64,000 nucleotides of DNA from Miscanthus floridulus (GCF_019320115.1 NC_089597.1:121878951-121942950); one strand, 5' to 3'. Shown: positions 1-11,802, counted from the stretch's first letter. Translations and numbers: made by a program. Notes: a model not told the origin generated them from the sequence alone.

Positions 1-2730
1 CTTTAGAATTTTTAGATTTAGAACAATGCATTGATTGCATAAAAGGAAAATACGTTAGGAAAATAAGAAAAGATGCCAAACGAAGCGCAGGAATTTTAGA
101 AATAATTCATACAAATATCTGTGGTCCTTTTTTAGTGAAAAGTATGGATGGTTATGATTTATTTATAACATTCACCGATGATTATTCTCGTTTTGGCTAT
201 ATTTATCCAATTAAGGAAAGATCTGAAGCGTTGGATAAATTTAAGATATTTAAGGCTGAAGTAGAAAAACCGGCATAACTTAAAAATTAAGGTAGTAAGG
301 TCCGACCGTGGGGGAGAGTAGTATGGTTGACACACCCCATATGGCCAAGTTCCTGGACCCTTTGCAAGGTTCTTATAGAAAAATAGCATAGTTGCCCAGT
401 ATTCTACACCGGACGAGCCTCAGCGGAATGGAGTAGCTGAAAGACGCAACCGTACCTTAATGGATATGGTGAGAAGCATAATAAGTTACTCTACCCTACC
501 AATAAGTTTATGGATGGAGACGTTAAAGCCGCCATTCATATTCTTAATTGAATGCCAAGCAAGTCGGTGCCCAAAACACCATATGAGTTGTGGACAGGAA
601 AGGAACCCTTACTTAACTATTTACATGTGTGGGGTTGTCTAGCTGAGGCAAAAGTCTTTAACCCAAACATAGGGAAGCTAGACTCTAAGACAGTCAGTTG
701 CCATTTTATTGCTATCCAGAAAAGTCAAAAGGTTACCGCTTCTATTGTCCTGATAGACAAACGAAGTTTGTAGAAACAAGACATGCTGTGTTCTTGGAGA
801 ATGATATGATCAGGGGGAGCATGGTAGCGCGAGAAATTAATTTTAAAGAGAAGCAGGTATACGTGCCCACTCCGATGGTTCAGAAACTATTCTTCACACT
901 ACCTGTTGTTGCTGTACCAACAGTGCAAGACACTGTAGTAACAGCACCTGTTGTTAGTTCTCCTATGGCAACAATGAATGAACATGAGGAACCTGACGTT
1001 CAGGATCCCATAGAACCCATTGTCACACATGTGGAAGAGCAACAACAGCCTCATATTGAACAAGCGTCATCTAACGAGGCCCCTAGAAGGTCTCAAAGAG
1101 TCAGGAGATCAATCATTCCTGAAGATTACGAAGTTTATAAATGTGAGGAATTTCAAATGGAGGGTGATCCCACCTCATTTGAAGAAGCCATGAGAAGCGC
1201 TCACTCATCAAAGTGGCTTGAAACCATGGAAGATGGAATCAAATCAATGAAAACCAATAGTGTTTGGGACTTAGAAACAATTCCTAAAGAAGCCAAGACA
1301 GTAGGCTGTAAATGGGTCTACAAAACCAAACATGACTCCAAAGGGAATATAGAAAGATTCAAAGCGTGACTTATGGCAAAAGGCTTCATGCAAAGAGAAG
1401 GTATAGATTATAATGAGGCATTTTCTCCAGTCTCATGTAAGGATTCTTTTAGAATCATAATGGTGCTTGTAGCACATTACGATTTAGAATTACATCAGAT
1501 GGATGTAAAGATGGCGTTCCTAAACGGGGATCTGGAGGAAAATATTTACATGGCACAACCAAAAGGTTTTGTTGTGGAAGAAAAAGAATATATGGGATGC
1601 CGCCTGAAGAAATCTATTTACGGATTAAAACAAGCTTCAAGACAGTGGTATTTGAAGTTTGATAGTACAATAAGAAAGTTTGGGTTTTAAGAAAATATAG
1701 AGGACAATTGCGTTTATGCAAAGTATAAGAATGGGAAATACATTTTTCTAGTCTTCTATGTGGATGACATCTTGCTCGCTAGCAGTGATGTTAATCTACT
1801 ACTAGAAACAAAGAAGTTCTTGTCCTCGAAGTTTGATATGAAGGATCTCGGTGAAGTTTCGTCCGTCCTAGGGATAGAGATTCACCGAGATAGAGAAAAG
1901 AGGGTTTTAGGATTATCACAAAAGGCATACTTAGAAAAAGTTCTAAAGAAATATAGTATGCAAAATTATAAGTCTTCACCTGCTGCCATAGTCAAGTGCG
2001 ATAGATATGGGGAATTTCAATGTCCCAGAAACCAATATGAGATCGATCAAATGAAAGCGGTTCCATATAGTTTAGTTGTTGGAAGTTTACAGTATGCTCA
2101 AGTGTGTACTCGCCCTGACTTAGCATTTGTTACCGGGTTACTTGGCAGATATCAGAGTAATCCAGGAATAGAACACTGGAAATTAGTAAAGAAAGTTTTG
2201 CGTTACCTACAAGGTATGAAGGGTCTCGTGCTAATGTATAGAGGATCTGATTCCCTACACATAGAGGGGTATACAGATTCTGATTATGCAGGAGATGACA
2301 AAAAGGCCACGTTAGGATACATATTCACTCTCGCAGGAGGAGCTATATCGTGGAAAAGCTCAAAGCTAACCGTCACTACATCGTCCACAATGTATGCCGA
2401 GTTTGTAGCATGTTATGAGGCCGCAGGGCAGGTGAATTGGCCAAAGAAATTCATGCCCGAGTTGAAAGTGGTAGACGACATACATAAACCACTCAAGTTA
2501 TAATGCGATAATAATCTAGCAGTATGTTATGCTCACAACAATAATTCAAGTGGTGCTGCCAAACACATTGACATAAAGTATTATGTTGTGAAAGACAAAG
2601 TCTGGGATCATATAATTAGTCTTGAGCATATAAGAACAGAAAAGATGCTCGTGGATCCTCTTACAAAAGGCTTACCACCCAGCGTGTTAGGGAACACTTA
2701 GCCGGCATGGGTTTAAGGGAAAGCCTATAA
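1..2730 (+). pseudogene. copia pol pseudogene (integrase, RT, RNase H)
   Basis: Remnant of the copia polyprotein. The start reads through the zinc-binding GAG-pre-integrase end (CIDCIKGKY) into integrase (FTDDYSRFGYIYPIKE). The integrase core is frameshifted around 275-560. RT is recognised by MDVKMAFLNGDLEENIYMAQ, IYGLKQASRQWY and YVDDILLAS at about 1500-1790. RNase H ends near DPLTKGLPP at about 2650-2685. The frame is broken by stops such as TGA at 1367 and TAA at 1688, and by several frameshifts, so no full protein can be made. Compared with the inverted copy, the integrase region here is the more damaged. Confidence 0.92.
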
Positions 2731-2916
2731 TTCCTGGACAATAAGGGCCTAGTTGAGAATCTATTTCAAAACAGAGAGGTGCATTGTAGTTGTTTTATCT
2801 AATGGTAACAGACCATGACAATGAGGCACGCTCTATGCACTGATCTGTGATGGAATGGGAACAAGATAGAGCAAGTAAGTTGAGTTTATGTCAAAAGGTG
2901 AGATCAAGGGGGAGAA

Positions 2917-3401
2917 TGTTAGATTGATCTCCACCAATTGGCCCAACGGCCAATTGGGCCCTTGGATCCGTGCCTAGATCGGGGGCGCCCAACCGCTCCA
3001 TGGTTAGTGGACCTCCGTTGTACAACGCCATAAAAAGGGAGGTGGGGGCCGGGGCACAAGGCATGAGGTTCACCTGAGCCGCCAGACGCCCCACCTACAA
3101 TCCCTAAACCCTAACTGATCTAGTGAGGGGGCGTTGCCAGCGATTGAAAGACCGCCACCGACCACCGCCACCACTGTGTCCGCGACTTCACCACCGGACC
3201 TCACCGCGCCACCGACAAGCACCCCATGGAAAGCTCGTCTTCTACGAAGGCGACCAATGGTTTGCACCTCTGCAACCCCTCTCTCTCTCTCTCTCTCTTT
3301 CTCTCTGTTTCTCACACTAGCATGTTCTAGGGTTTACTATTCAATCAGATGTCGCTATATATACTAGATCTATGGCTAGTGATCCTTTTATGCAACTATC
3401 A
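2917..3401 (+). repeat. copia A 3' LTR
   Basis: Starts TGTTAGATTGATCTCC right after the polypurine tract and ends CTATCA, about 485 bp. The same sequence appears inverted at 23093-23564 as the LTR of copia B. It contains a CT-rich microsatellite (about 3279-3312). GC-rich open frames inside are not genes. Confidence 0.88.
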
Positions 3402-5582
3402 GCCTCTTGCCAGGCTCTTCCACCTGCCGCCCATGGCCCGTGCGCCGTCACTGGCGTGCGCCCCACCTGAGTGGCTGCTGGTCCCGCGTGCACCTGACCA
3501 AGTGTGTGCTGCACCGAGCACACCCTTGTCGGGCCGTAGACCAAGCCGCCAACTGGGCTGCTAAACAAAGAGGGAGGAATTAAGAGCATCGGTCGAGATC
3601 CACGGAGAGGGAGGAGCAGTGGTGGACTAGGTGCGTACCCTCGGCGATGTCAAAGTAGCACTGGTTGGCAGTGGCCAGCCTCGGGGCCTACGGCAGCCGA
3701 AACGAGGGCAGATAGCCGGCTCTGGCCAAACTGGATGCCCTGAGTTGCTGGTGGGCCAGCCTGGGTGGCCGTAGGGGCCACTGATCTTGGCTGCGGCTGC
3801 TTGAGGGATCTGCGGTTTCGACGAGCAATCCGTAGGGGAGAGGATCGCCAGTGCCCTGCACTTGGCTGGGCGGCGCAGCATCGGTAGCGGCGTGGGAGGG
3901 CCATGGAGGCACGCGGGGCAAGAGAGAGATGTCTGCCCTAGGTTCATCCGTGGTGGAGAGGAGAGGAGTCCGCGAGTCACGCGTGTGTGGAAGACGAGGC
4001 GTCGGGGGAAAGGGAAAGTCACGCGCGGGGTGGGCGCGGGATGGGACAATCGATGAGTGATGAGGAGGATGACACACGTGATCCTAACCGTTTGATTTGA
4101 GTGAGTAAGGAGAGAGAAGACTTAGAAGCAATCTAAGAGTTCATTTCTAAGGTATTGTTTTCTAGGTACAGTTTTTTAGTTGGCTGGATGGGGGCTATCT
4201 TAATGAAGATGTTTTGTGGGATGGGTTTATAGCAATTAAAATAACAATGCATTAGTAGGGTAGATGATGTCCCTACAGAAACATAGTGGGGATATGCGGC
4301 TGACGTGTGACCCATGAGGTATTTGATTTACCATCTGCATGCTTGAAACGGTACGCCTAGTGTCCGAACGCGGCTCTGACACCTGCGCCACTTCCGCGTC
4401 CGCATCCCGCCTCACGCCCCACGTCCCGCCACCTAGCACCCGCGCCCGCATCCGTCGCAGGCCCCCACGCCCACCGCGCGCTCCGCACAGCGACAGCCAC
4501 CGGCCGCGCCGTGCAACACCCCGATCCACTTTTGCAACATCTAGATAAAACATTTACAACATACGCCTAAAATAGATGAAACATTTGAAACATACAGTTG
4601 AATCACCATTGCAACATATGCAACATCCCCCGATCTACTTTTGAAACATCCAGATACAACGCTTGCAACACACAAAAGAAGACAGATGAAACACTTGAGA
4701 CATGCGTCTGAAACACTTGCAACATACGTGTACAAAAAACAGATAAAATATTGAGGATAGACACTTGCAACATACGTATACAACCATTGCAACATATACA
4801 ACATCTCAATCTACTTTTGTAACATCCGCATGAAACAATTGAAACATACATCTGAAACAATTGAAACACTTGAAACATGGGCTTACAACATGTCTGAAAA
4901 GCATCGAGAAACACAGCATCGCCGCACGACCATGACCTATCTGGTGGGCAACTACGGTGGCGCAGGCTCATTGGATGGTGCGCGCCCGCACGCCCGCCAT
5001 GCCCACCGTCGGCCGAGGGAGAGGAGACGCTGTCGGATCTGGAGAGGGCGCCGCTGGCCAGGGTAGGGGAGGGTCAGCAGCTTGCTTGGATCTCGCCGGA
5101 GTAGAGGAGAGGGCCACCGGATCCACGGGCGTTGGACGCTCCCAGTGGGTGAGGACGCCGGGGTGGGGAAAGGAGCCACTGGGGTGGGGGAGAAGGACGC
5201 TGGGGGTGGGGGAAGGAGCCGCCGACGGCCAGGGAAGTAGCGGTGGCTGCGTTGTCGGGTGTGGGACGGGACACGAAGGGATCGAGCGCCGCGGGAGTGA
5301 GTGGTGAGGCGTCCGTCCCTCTGGGCGTCTTAATCATATTATTATCGTGCCTAAAATAGTATGGTGGTTCACTTATCAGCTGCACAATCCGCATAGCGTC
5401 TTGGTAAGAATGATCCTCGTCGAATTTTTTCCCACAGGGTAGGTCTCGCCGGCGCCACCTCCTCGCTCGGTAGCACGCATATCCCGGCTGGGAGCGGATA
5501 CAGTGCATTTCGGACATGCGTGTGGTCAACGTGGCCACTTACGCCTCGCCATACAGGGGTGGTGAAACAGAAGACTCTCTAG
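3402..5582. other. unassigned GC-rich intergenic stretch
   Basis: No gene can be supported. 3402-4080 and 4340-4520 are GC-rich with long overlapping open frames on both strands, as compositional bias produces; none has a recognisable domain. 4085-4330 is AT-rich and unassigned. 4533-4915 is a diverged short-motif repeat, listed separately. 4950-5330 is again GC-rich. The stretch may hold a decayed DNA transposon but I found no convincing termini. Confidence 0.5.
4533..4915. repeat. diverged array of a GAAACAT/GCAACAT motif
   Basis: The 10-20 bp phrase 'ttgaaacatac' / 'ttgcaacatac' recurs irregularly about twenty times, along with 'gatctacttttg' and 'acatccagat'. The spacing is not constant, so it is not a clean satellite. 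It looks like the internal or subterminal repeat of a grass DNA transposon, but the element type was not identified. Confidence 0.55.
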
Positions 5583-5750
5583 CACTGGCGGAGCCACCGT
5601 CCGGCCACCCCGGGCGGCCAGCCGGGCTCCTCGCCAAAGTTTAAAAGGAATTTTCCTTAACATCCAAGTAGAATTCTATAATTTTATAGCTAGATATTTT
5701 TACATAATGAGAATCGTCCGGGCTCCTGAAAGCTCGTGGATCCGCTAGTC
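5583..5750. mobile_element. short MITE, hAT-like termini
   Basis: The left end ACTGGCGGAGCCA is matched inverted by TGGATCCGCTAGT at the right end (11 of 13), enclosing about 168 bp with no coding capacity. The 'TGGCGGAGCCA' terminus is common in plant hAT-type MITEs. I could not find a clean 8-bp target duplication, so the exact borders are provisional. Confidence 0.5.
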
Positions 5751-5772
5751 TCTACGGTGCTAGAGTTACGCA

Positions 5773-7038
5773 TCATGCACCAGCAAAGCTTTTATTTTTT
5801 TGAGATTCAGGTTGCCTTTCATTCATATCAAAACAGGCCGAAGCCTCGTACAAGATCAGATCACGTATACAAGCCGGCGTTTCATGCCACACCTCCGACC
5901 TATTTGTATCCGTGATCTGTTTAGCAAGTTCATGAGCAACCCTATTACAATCTCTACCAATGAAATTGAAAATAAAATCACTAAAAGCAAGCGACAATTC
6001 TTTGATTTCCGTTAGAACCGACCCAACAGGAGATCGTTGGAAATCGATCTTCTTCCATAACTGCACAAGCTCCAAACAGTCCGTTTCTAGATAAACTTTT
6101 TGCTGCCTAGCCTGTCTCGCCACAAACAGCGCATCTCTGCGAGCAAGCGCCTCCATCATCCCGGCGTCTAGCACTCTGTCATACCAACGCCCATGCGCCT
6201 TCAGAAAACTTCCCTGGTGAACGTGGCAGGCTGCAGCAGCTGCCCCACTGCTCGTCGCTGCATAGAAGGCGGCGTCGACGTTGATCTTGGTCCACCCCTG
6301 GTTTGGTGACCACCACCTTTGCAATCCCCGGCTGTTTTCCGGTTGACAGTCCGGGTGTGCCAGGGTCCACTGATCGAAAGCCGTATCCCGCGCCCAAGTG
6401 ACCGCCTGATACAAACTGCACGCCTGCTCTCCATGTCTTCGTTTATTTCTCATCATCCACAAAGACCACATCCCGCATAGTAGGATTGCACGATCACGCT
6501 TTGAGCAAACTCCCAGCAACAGATCAGCTGTCCAGGCCACTGAGTTCAATCTCGGGAGCTTCGTCCCTGTAGCCACCCTTATATGTTTCCAGAACTCTCT
6601 TGCCACAGTACAGTCAACAAGAGCATGTCTTATAGATTCTTCAGGATCACCACAAACTTCACAAAAAGCTACAGGTTCAATGTGTCGTCTCCACAAAATT
6701 TGTTTTGCCGGTAAAAATTCATGGAGCACTCTCCACCAAAACACTCTCACTTTTGGAAGAACTTCTAGTTTCCAGAGAATTTTCCAGAGCCGATCAGAAG
6801 AACAACTCTGCTGCTGATTGTGCACTCCTTCATTCTTGCTGTTAAACAGAAGCTTATACGCCGATTTCACCGAGTAGCAGCCATGTCTCTCCTGATCCCA
6901 CGCCCAAAAATCATGGTCTCCTCTCCCCAAAGGCTGACGAAGGATAGCATTAGCATCTATTGGGAAAAACTGAGCCCGTATTTTACCTTCATCCCACTGT
7001 CCTGGGGCGAAGCCCAGTATGGAGCCGTGGGTGCCCAC
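5773..7038 (-). pseudogene. LINE (L1-type) ORF2 C-terminus: RT zinc finger + RNase H
   Basis: A 421-residue open frame covering the end of a plant non-LTR retrotransposon ORF2. The first 170 residues hold the RT-associated zinc-binding domain (YSVKSAYKLL, then FWWRVLHEFLP, then CEVCGD, IRHALVDC). The last half is an RNase H domain with acidic residues in the expected places (INVDAAF, MEALARRDAL, LETDCLELV) and NRVAHELAK near the end. Endonuclease and RT are missing, which is usual for 5' truncation during target-primed insertion. An A-rich tail (AAAAAAATAAAA on the minus strand) at about 5786-5798 marks the 3' end; the frame runs a few codons past it. Upstream sequence beyond about 7040 is unrelated. 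A target duplication was not identified. Confidence 0.88.
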
Positions 7039-7540
7039 GCACCCCCCTCCAATTCAAAAATTCGGAAGGATTAGGAAAACTCGGCCCCATGGGCACCCCT
7101 CACGGCCCAAGACGAGGCACCCCCCATGGCCCAAGAAGCCCACTACGCCACTTCCTTCCAGGCTCAGGCTTCCAGCTGAAGTGTCGCACGCCCAGGGGGC
7201 GGACTCGCGGTTCCTTCCGCAGTACCGCGCGACGCCTTGCGCCCTCGCCTGCCTCGCGACCGGCGAGTCCGAGCCGCTGCGGACACCTGTCATGCCGCAT
7301 CGCTTGCCCCTGCCGCCGACTGCCGTCCTGGCGCCGCCGTCCACTCCGCACCGAGCCGAGCGTCTGACTCGTTGGCCGCCTAGCCAGTGGCCCGTGGCCA
7401 CCCGCTCCCTGACTGCATGCTGTCCCTGTCCGCGGTCCTCCTGGCCGCCCCCTGCCGGCTGTCCCTGTCCCTTCCATGGGCCATCGCAGACTCCTGCTGC
7501 TGCTGGTGAGTGTTTTTCTTTATCCTCAAGTTCATCCTGC
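7039..7540. other. GC-rich stretch beside an assembly gap
   Basis: Between the truncated LINE and the gap I see no gene. Overlapping open frames on both strands are Pro/Arg/Ala-rich and look compositional. Confidence 0.5.
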
Positions 7541-7640
7541 NNNNNNNNNNNNNNNNNNNNNNNNNNNNNNNNNNNNNNNNNNNNNNNNNNNNNNNNNNNN
7601 NNNNNNNNNNNNNNNNNNNNNNNNNNNNNNNNNNNNNNNN
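7541..7640. other. assembly gap (100 N)
   Basis: Exactly 100 N bases, the usual placeholder for a gap of unknown size. The Athila RT frame is cut here, so some of that element may be missing from the assembly rather than from the genome. Confidence 0.99.
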
Positions 7641-8279
7641 CCTTGAGGTCTTCAAGTGAGTAGCCGAAAGTAGAGCGGTGCTTTTCTAAAACAGTAAGGA
7701 GCCGGAGGGTCTCATCCTGAGAGAGTTTATCACTAATAATCATAGGTGACTCCCTATCGTTGTTTAGAAAAGCCTATTTCAAACCTGAAGGAAGGGGTTT
7801 GAGCACAATGGGGGTTTTAGTGGCTCTTGAGTTTCATCCAAAGGGAAAGGATCTCATGGTTCTTCTTTGTCTTGGATGAAATCATGGGCATCTTCTTCGA
7901 GATGTTTGTCAAAAGCTTCCAAGAGAGAAGCTACCATAATCTCCTCCATTGGATCTTGCTCAGGAATCAACTCAGCCTTAACATATAATGAGAGAGTGAT
8001 GGGGATAGAAAGGTTTAGGCTTTTCCCGAGACTTACATTTATACTCCCCTTTCTTCCTTCTTGTAGAAGTTTCTCTATTGGATGCCCTATCAAAAGATCG
8101 AACTCCCAGATATTGAATACATAAAAACTAAGATACACCTTGGTTTCGTCTACTTTGATAGGGATGGGGTGAAAAATTCCTTCGCTATAAAGGATTTGCC
8201 CTGAGAGACTTTTTAAGAGTTTGGTTATTGGAGTTAATTGCATGTTTCCAAGAAGGGTATGTGCAAAAGATTTAGACAT
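7641..8279 (-). pseudogene. Athila protease and start of RT
   Basis: 7854-8279 is a 141-residue open frame with the retropepsin C-terminal pattern (VFNIWEFDLLIGHPIEKLL). 7650-7743 adds the pre-RT phrase LSQDETLRLLTVLEKHRSTFGYSLEDLK that precedes RT in this lineage, but in another frame. The N gap truncates the rest. Frame breaks show it is not functional. Confidence 0.75.
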
Positions 8280-8333
8280 AAGATTTACTCCTACAACCGG
8301 ATTATAAAAAGCATTGAAAGAGGTTTTACGAAT

Positions 8334-9358
8334 CTAACAACAAATGGAGGTAGAAGGAGAATCTAAACGAATAACTTTAGGAGAAAGCTTGGATTCTCCT
8401 AACCACTTATTGCTTACGATTGTTGTCAACTCCTTCATAGTATTTTTAAGGAACTTCTCTTTGGTTGGGTCAAAAAGATGTTGGTTAGGTGCTGATGGTG
8501 CTGAAGATTTTCTTATTGCATAATAATTCGAGGTGTTTCCAAAATCAGAGAAAAGATCTTCCTCGATTTTGAACATATTTTCCAAAGGCGAAATTTCTTC
8601 CTCCTTCGGTGGTTTGGGAACTTGGAGAATAGTTGAGGCTTCAAGTGGAGTAGTTAAAGGTTCAGGCTCAACTATCAAAGGTTCTTCCTCAGGAGTTTCC
8701 TCAACTATGTCTTCTAGGCCATCGTCATGAACGCTGGTGTAGGGGTGTTTTCTAGGATTTTTCTCCCTTCACTAGCAGAGCAATGTAAGAAGGCACCTCT
8801 ATAAGATGTATCAAGAAACTATGTAGTCTCCCCATTAAGACCTATATGAAAATATTGTAAAAGCATAGGGTCTTAAATGGCAAGGTCAGGGCCAAAATTG
8901 ATTAGGTCATTAAAACTCGCCCACGCTGCACCAAGAGATTCTTTTTCTTTCTATTTGAAAGATAGAACCTCTCTTCGAAGGCTAACCACTCTAGAGATGG
9001 GAATGAAAGATAAGCAAAAGCTAGAGCATAGAGCTTCCCAATCTCCTTGTATACTCCCTACGGTTTGGATATACCAGTGTTTAGCTCTTCCCATCAAAGA
9101 GAATAGAAATAGCTTCCACTTTAAAGTTTCATGTGACATGCCTGAGATATGCAAGCATGCACAGGTTTGCTCAAACTCTCGTAGGTGGGTATATTGGTTT
9201 TCATCACCTTCTCCCGAGAATGATTGTTCCTGGACCAAATTTATTAAACACGGACGCAACTCATAGCCATATATAAGGATAGGTTTTGAAGATTCCGGTG
9301 GCTTTAGTTGTGCGCCCGTGGGAGCAGCGAATTGATTGATAGGTGTGATGTTATCCAT
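8334..9358 (-). pseudogene. Athila gag pseudogene
   Basis: Starts at an ATG on the minus strand (9358) giving MDNITPINQFAAP, about 65 bp inside the PBS. It runs through the conserved Athila gag core (GEGDENQYTHLREFEQTCACLHISGMS, FSLMGRAKHWY, GDWEALCSSFCLSFIPISRVV). Stops interrupt it from about 8950, and fragments resume to about 8334. No intact product. Confidence 0.82.
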
Positions 9359-9424
9359 GCTTAAAGATAAATAAAATAAAAGATACAAGGACAAACCTGG
9401 TTTGACGAAATCAAAGCAATCGTT

Positions 9425-9442
9425 TCCCCGGCAACGGCGCCA
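9425..9442 (-). other. primer binding site, tRNA-Asp type
   Basis: Minus strand TGGCGCCGTTGCCGGGGA, eight bases inside the end of the LTR. It matches the complement of a plant tRNA-Asp 3' end, used by Athila elements to prime minus-strand synthesis. Confidence 0.8.
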
Positions 9443-9450
9443 GAAAAACT

Positions 9451-9700
9451 TGTTGACACCTATGGTAGCACACAGAGACAAAATCCGTAAGCGAACGGGT
9501 ATCGAAGTAGTTTTCACTCCGAGTATTATCGAGTATCGTATCCACGGGGAAACGTATGTGTTGTCTAACAACTAGTTTGTCCAGGGATAGCAATCAAGGT
9601 TTAAGGTATGAATAGAGAGAATTCCTATGGTTATAACCCTATGCAAAGCAAGGCTTATGAGTCTAGTGTTCACTTCGGGACGCCACTTATTAGTAGGTGG
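9451..9700 (-). repeat. Athila 5' LTR, partial
   Basis: On the plus strand this begins TGTTGACACC, so the LTR reads ..GGTGTCAACA on the minus strand next to the PBS spacer. About 250 bp is LTR-like before MITE sequence begins. The other LTR terminus is not seen. Confidence 0.65.
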
Positions 9701-9750
9701 ATTCAAACACCCCTGCTAAAAGATAGGTAGCTAGAAATTAACAGATATTA

Positions 9751-10037
9751 GAGCATCTCTAAGAGTCTTTCTAAATCTCACTCTCTAAATCATCATTTAG
9801 AAAGTCATTTCCATAAAAGTCGCTTTCTATATCTTTTCACTCTCCAACAGTTTTTTTATATCTCGTGCGCACTCTAGAGAGCCATTCTCGCCTTCTATTT
9901 TTGGCTAGCGAAAAATCCGAAATAGAAGATGACTATATTTGCATAACCATTTAGATAAGCTATTGAAGGGTAATTTTTCACCAAAATATCTATAACTAGC
10001 ATTTAGGAAGGATATAGAGAATCTCTTGGAGTTGCTC
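9751..10037. mobile_element. Tourist-like MITE, TSD TTA
   Basis: Inverted termini GAGCATCTCTAAGAG and CTCTTGGAGTTGCTC enclose 287 bp of AT-rich non-coding DNA. They are flanked by TTA on both sides (9748-9750 and 10038-10040), the target site of PIF/Harbinger-derived Tourist elements. The flanks (GGATTCAAACACCCCTGCTAAAA to the left, TTTTAGTGCTAATGGATCC to the right) are themselves imperfect inverted repeats, suggesting it landed inside an older MITE. Confidence 0.82.
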
Positions 10038-10040
10038 TTA

Positions 10041-10704
10041 GCTAGCTAACTTTTAGTGCTAATGGATCCAAACATGCCCTAACAACGCCATTGACACCAA
10101 ATAAACATACGATGAAAATATATCTCATGATATATTTAGTGATACTAATATGGTGTCATAAATATTAGTGCCCTTTTCTGTACATATAATTTAGTCAAAT
10201 CTGAAATCGTCTAACTTAAAACAATTTAAAATGATGATTATTTTGAGACGAGAGAGCATTTAAAAAACAATCTTTGAAACAGGTGTCTTTCTTACTCAAA
10301 ATGGCATTGCTGGGAAGTTTCAATTGGCGTAGCGGTTTCATCTACCAACTACCAATGTCCCAATAATGTCCACACGAAGGACAGAAAAAACATACCACCC
10401 AAAAATAATAAGAAAGGTAAAAGAACAATGACTTGATGACCAATAATTAAGAACTAGATAAATCAAGTACTTCGCGCACACGTTAGTTCAACTCTGACGT
10501 CAACATGCACATTTTTAGCACGTAAACTAAAATCGTGGAAAGACCCACGCACAACACAGCTAGACTTTGATGGCCAATTGCGGACGGAGAAAAGGCGACG
10601 AAACGACGCCCCCTGCGTTCAGCAGACCAGCCAGGTACACACTTCGACGTTGTACTTTCACAGAATAAAAGCTTTAGCCCACCAGCAAAGCCGTATCCTT
10701 GGCC
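10041..10704 (+). promoter_or_regulatory. upstream region of the lectin gene
   Basis: AT-rich sequence without a gene between the MITE and the lectin start codon. An ATAAAAG box at about 10667 lies some 40 bp upstream of ATG and could be a TATA element, but nothing else supports it. 10090-10250 resembles the interior of a degraded MITE. Confidence 0.4.
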
Positions 10705-11188
10705 ATGGCTATGGCTAAGGGGGTGTTTAGTTCCTACAGGAAAATTTTAGTCCATGTCACATCGGATATTTGACACATGCATGAAATATTAAATATAGAT
10801 GAAAAAATAACTAATTGCACAGATTGTGGCTAATTTACGAGACGAATTTTTTAAGCCTAATTAGCCCATGATTTGACAATGTGGTGCTACAGTAAATATG
10901 TGCTAATGACGGATTAATTAGGCTTAATAGATTCGTCTCGTAAATTAGTCTCCATCTATGTAATTAGTTTTATAATTAACTCATATTTAGTTCTCCTAAA
11001 TAGTATCCGAACGTTCGATGTGACATTGACTAAAATTTAGTCCATGTAACCAAACACCCCCTAAGAAGCAGGGAAGAAACAGCCTTCTTCTCCTTAGCCT
11101 GTCCTCGTACTACCTGCTCTGCCGTGTTCCCCATGCCACCTCGCTTAGCTTCAGCTACAACTTCTCCAACCCCGGTGTCCTAACCAGT
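10705..11188 (+). pseudogene. L-type lectin receptor-like gene, 5' part (split by a MITE)
   Basis: ATG at 10705 opens a frame of four codons (M-A-M-A). A MITE (10719-11061) cuts it at codon 5, and it resumes at 11065 when one TAA target copy is removed. The resumed frame reads a basic start, a hydrophobic run (SLLLLSLSSYYLLC) fitting a secretion signal, then the first strand of a legume-type lectin domain (LSFSYNFSNPGVLTS). It stops at 11188, where a CACTA element begins. Beyond the CACTA element the same frame continues at 22407. The reading frame is kept exactly across both junctions once a single target copy is counted, which is strong evidence that this was one coding exon. Confidence 0.9.
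10719..11061. mobile_element. Tourist-like MITE in the lectin coding sequence, TSD TAA
   Basis: Ends GGGGGTGTTTAGTTCC and GTAACCAAACACCCCC are inverted repeats, and TAA is duplicated at 10716-10718 and 11062-11064. 343 bp, no open frame. The interior phrase 'acgagacgaatttttt..gcctaattag' is shared with the MITE at 27793-28025, so the two are one family. It interrupts the lectin gene after codon 4. Confidence 0.92.
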
Positions 11189-11500
11189 CACTAGTAGAGA
11201 ACAGACCTTTGATCCTCGGCTAAAATGAACTCTAGTCCCGACATTTTTTGCGCCCGGGACTAGAGAGACCTTTAGTCCCGGTTGGACCCAACGGCTACTA
11301 CGCCAGACAGAGGTGGCAGGGACCTTTAGTCCTGGTTAGAGCCACCAACCGGGACTAAAGGTAGACTTTTACTCCCGGTTGGTGGCTCCAACCGGGAGTA
11401 AAGGTCTACTCCCGGGCCGTGGCTACGCCGGGGGTTGGAAAGTTACCTTTAGTTCCGGTTGGAGCCACCAACCGGGACTAAAGGTCCCCTCTTTATATCG
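11189..11500. repeat. CACTA left TIR and subterminal repeats
   Basis: After the terminal 20 bp, the motif 'accgggactaaaggt' (or 'gggagtaaaggt') occurs repeatedly in both orientations, forming hairpins (for example around 11325-11410 and 11445-11485). In En/Spm such motifs are the binding sites of the TNPA protein. A TTTATAT box at about 11492 directly follows the array and could be the promoter of ORF1. Confidence 0.85.
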
Positions 11501-11715
11501 CGGCCGTCTCCTTCTTCCTCCCCGAGCCCGAGGAGGCCCGAGCTCAGCACATTTTGAAGCTCACTGCACTAGTGTTTTTGCTTTCTCCCTCCATTGTTCC
11601 TCCATCCATTCTTCGATTCATCCGTCGATTTCTTCGATTCCTCCGTCGATTCTTCAGTTGTAAAGGTTACCGATCTCATACTCTCATTTTTTATCATTGG
11701 CTTATCTCATATTGT

Positions 11716-11719
<4 letters not shown>

Positions 11720-11799
<80 letters not shown>
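11720..11799. repeat. (AT)n microsatellite, about 40 units
   Basis: Uninterrupted alternating AT for about 80 bp. Open frames reading Ile-Tyr repeats through it are artefacts. Confidence 0.97.

Positions 11800-11802
<3 letters not shown>

Larger units (their letters stand above)
1..3401 (+). mobile_element. Ty1/copia retrotransposon A, 3' half with LTR
   Basis: The window opens inside a copia element in the plus orientation. The internal part (1-2916) encodes decayed integrase, reverse transcriptase and RNase H, in the copia order with integrase before RT. It ends in a polypurine tract (ATCAAGGGGGAGAA) directly before the 3' LTR. Gag, protease, primer binding site and 5' LTR lie outside the window. 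A second member of the same family lies inverted at 23093-26640, with matching LTR start (TGTTAG.TTGATCTCC) and matching protein segments. The integration flank to the right is GCCTC; the left flank is not visible, so the target duplication cannot be checked. Confidence 0.93.
7641..9747 (-). mobile_element. Athila-type Ty3/gypsy fragment (LTR end, PBS, gag, PR, RT start)
   Basis: Reading on the minus strand: part of a 5' LTR (from 9451 upward, ending ..GTCAACA), a primer binding site, gag, protease and the first residues of RT, which stop at the N gap. The gag phrase FSGEGDENQYTHLREFEQTC and the PBS complementary to a tRNA-Asp 3' end are typical of the Athila lineage. The LTR is incomplete: AT-rich sequence with Tourist-like MITEs follows at about 9700. 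The right border is therefore approximate. Confidence 0.82.

Noticed and set aside
3627..4077. Long GC-rich open frames on both strands as a gene
   Set aside because: Frames overlap on both strands with the same Pro/Arg/Ala bias and show no domain; compositional artefact. The same applies to 4952-5538, 7054-7663, 16606-17238, 34321-34950 and 57696-58300.
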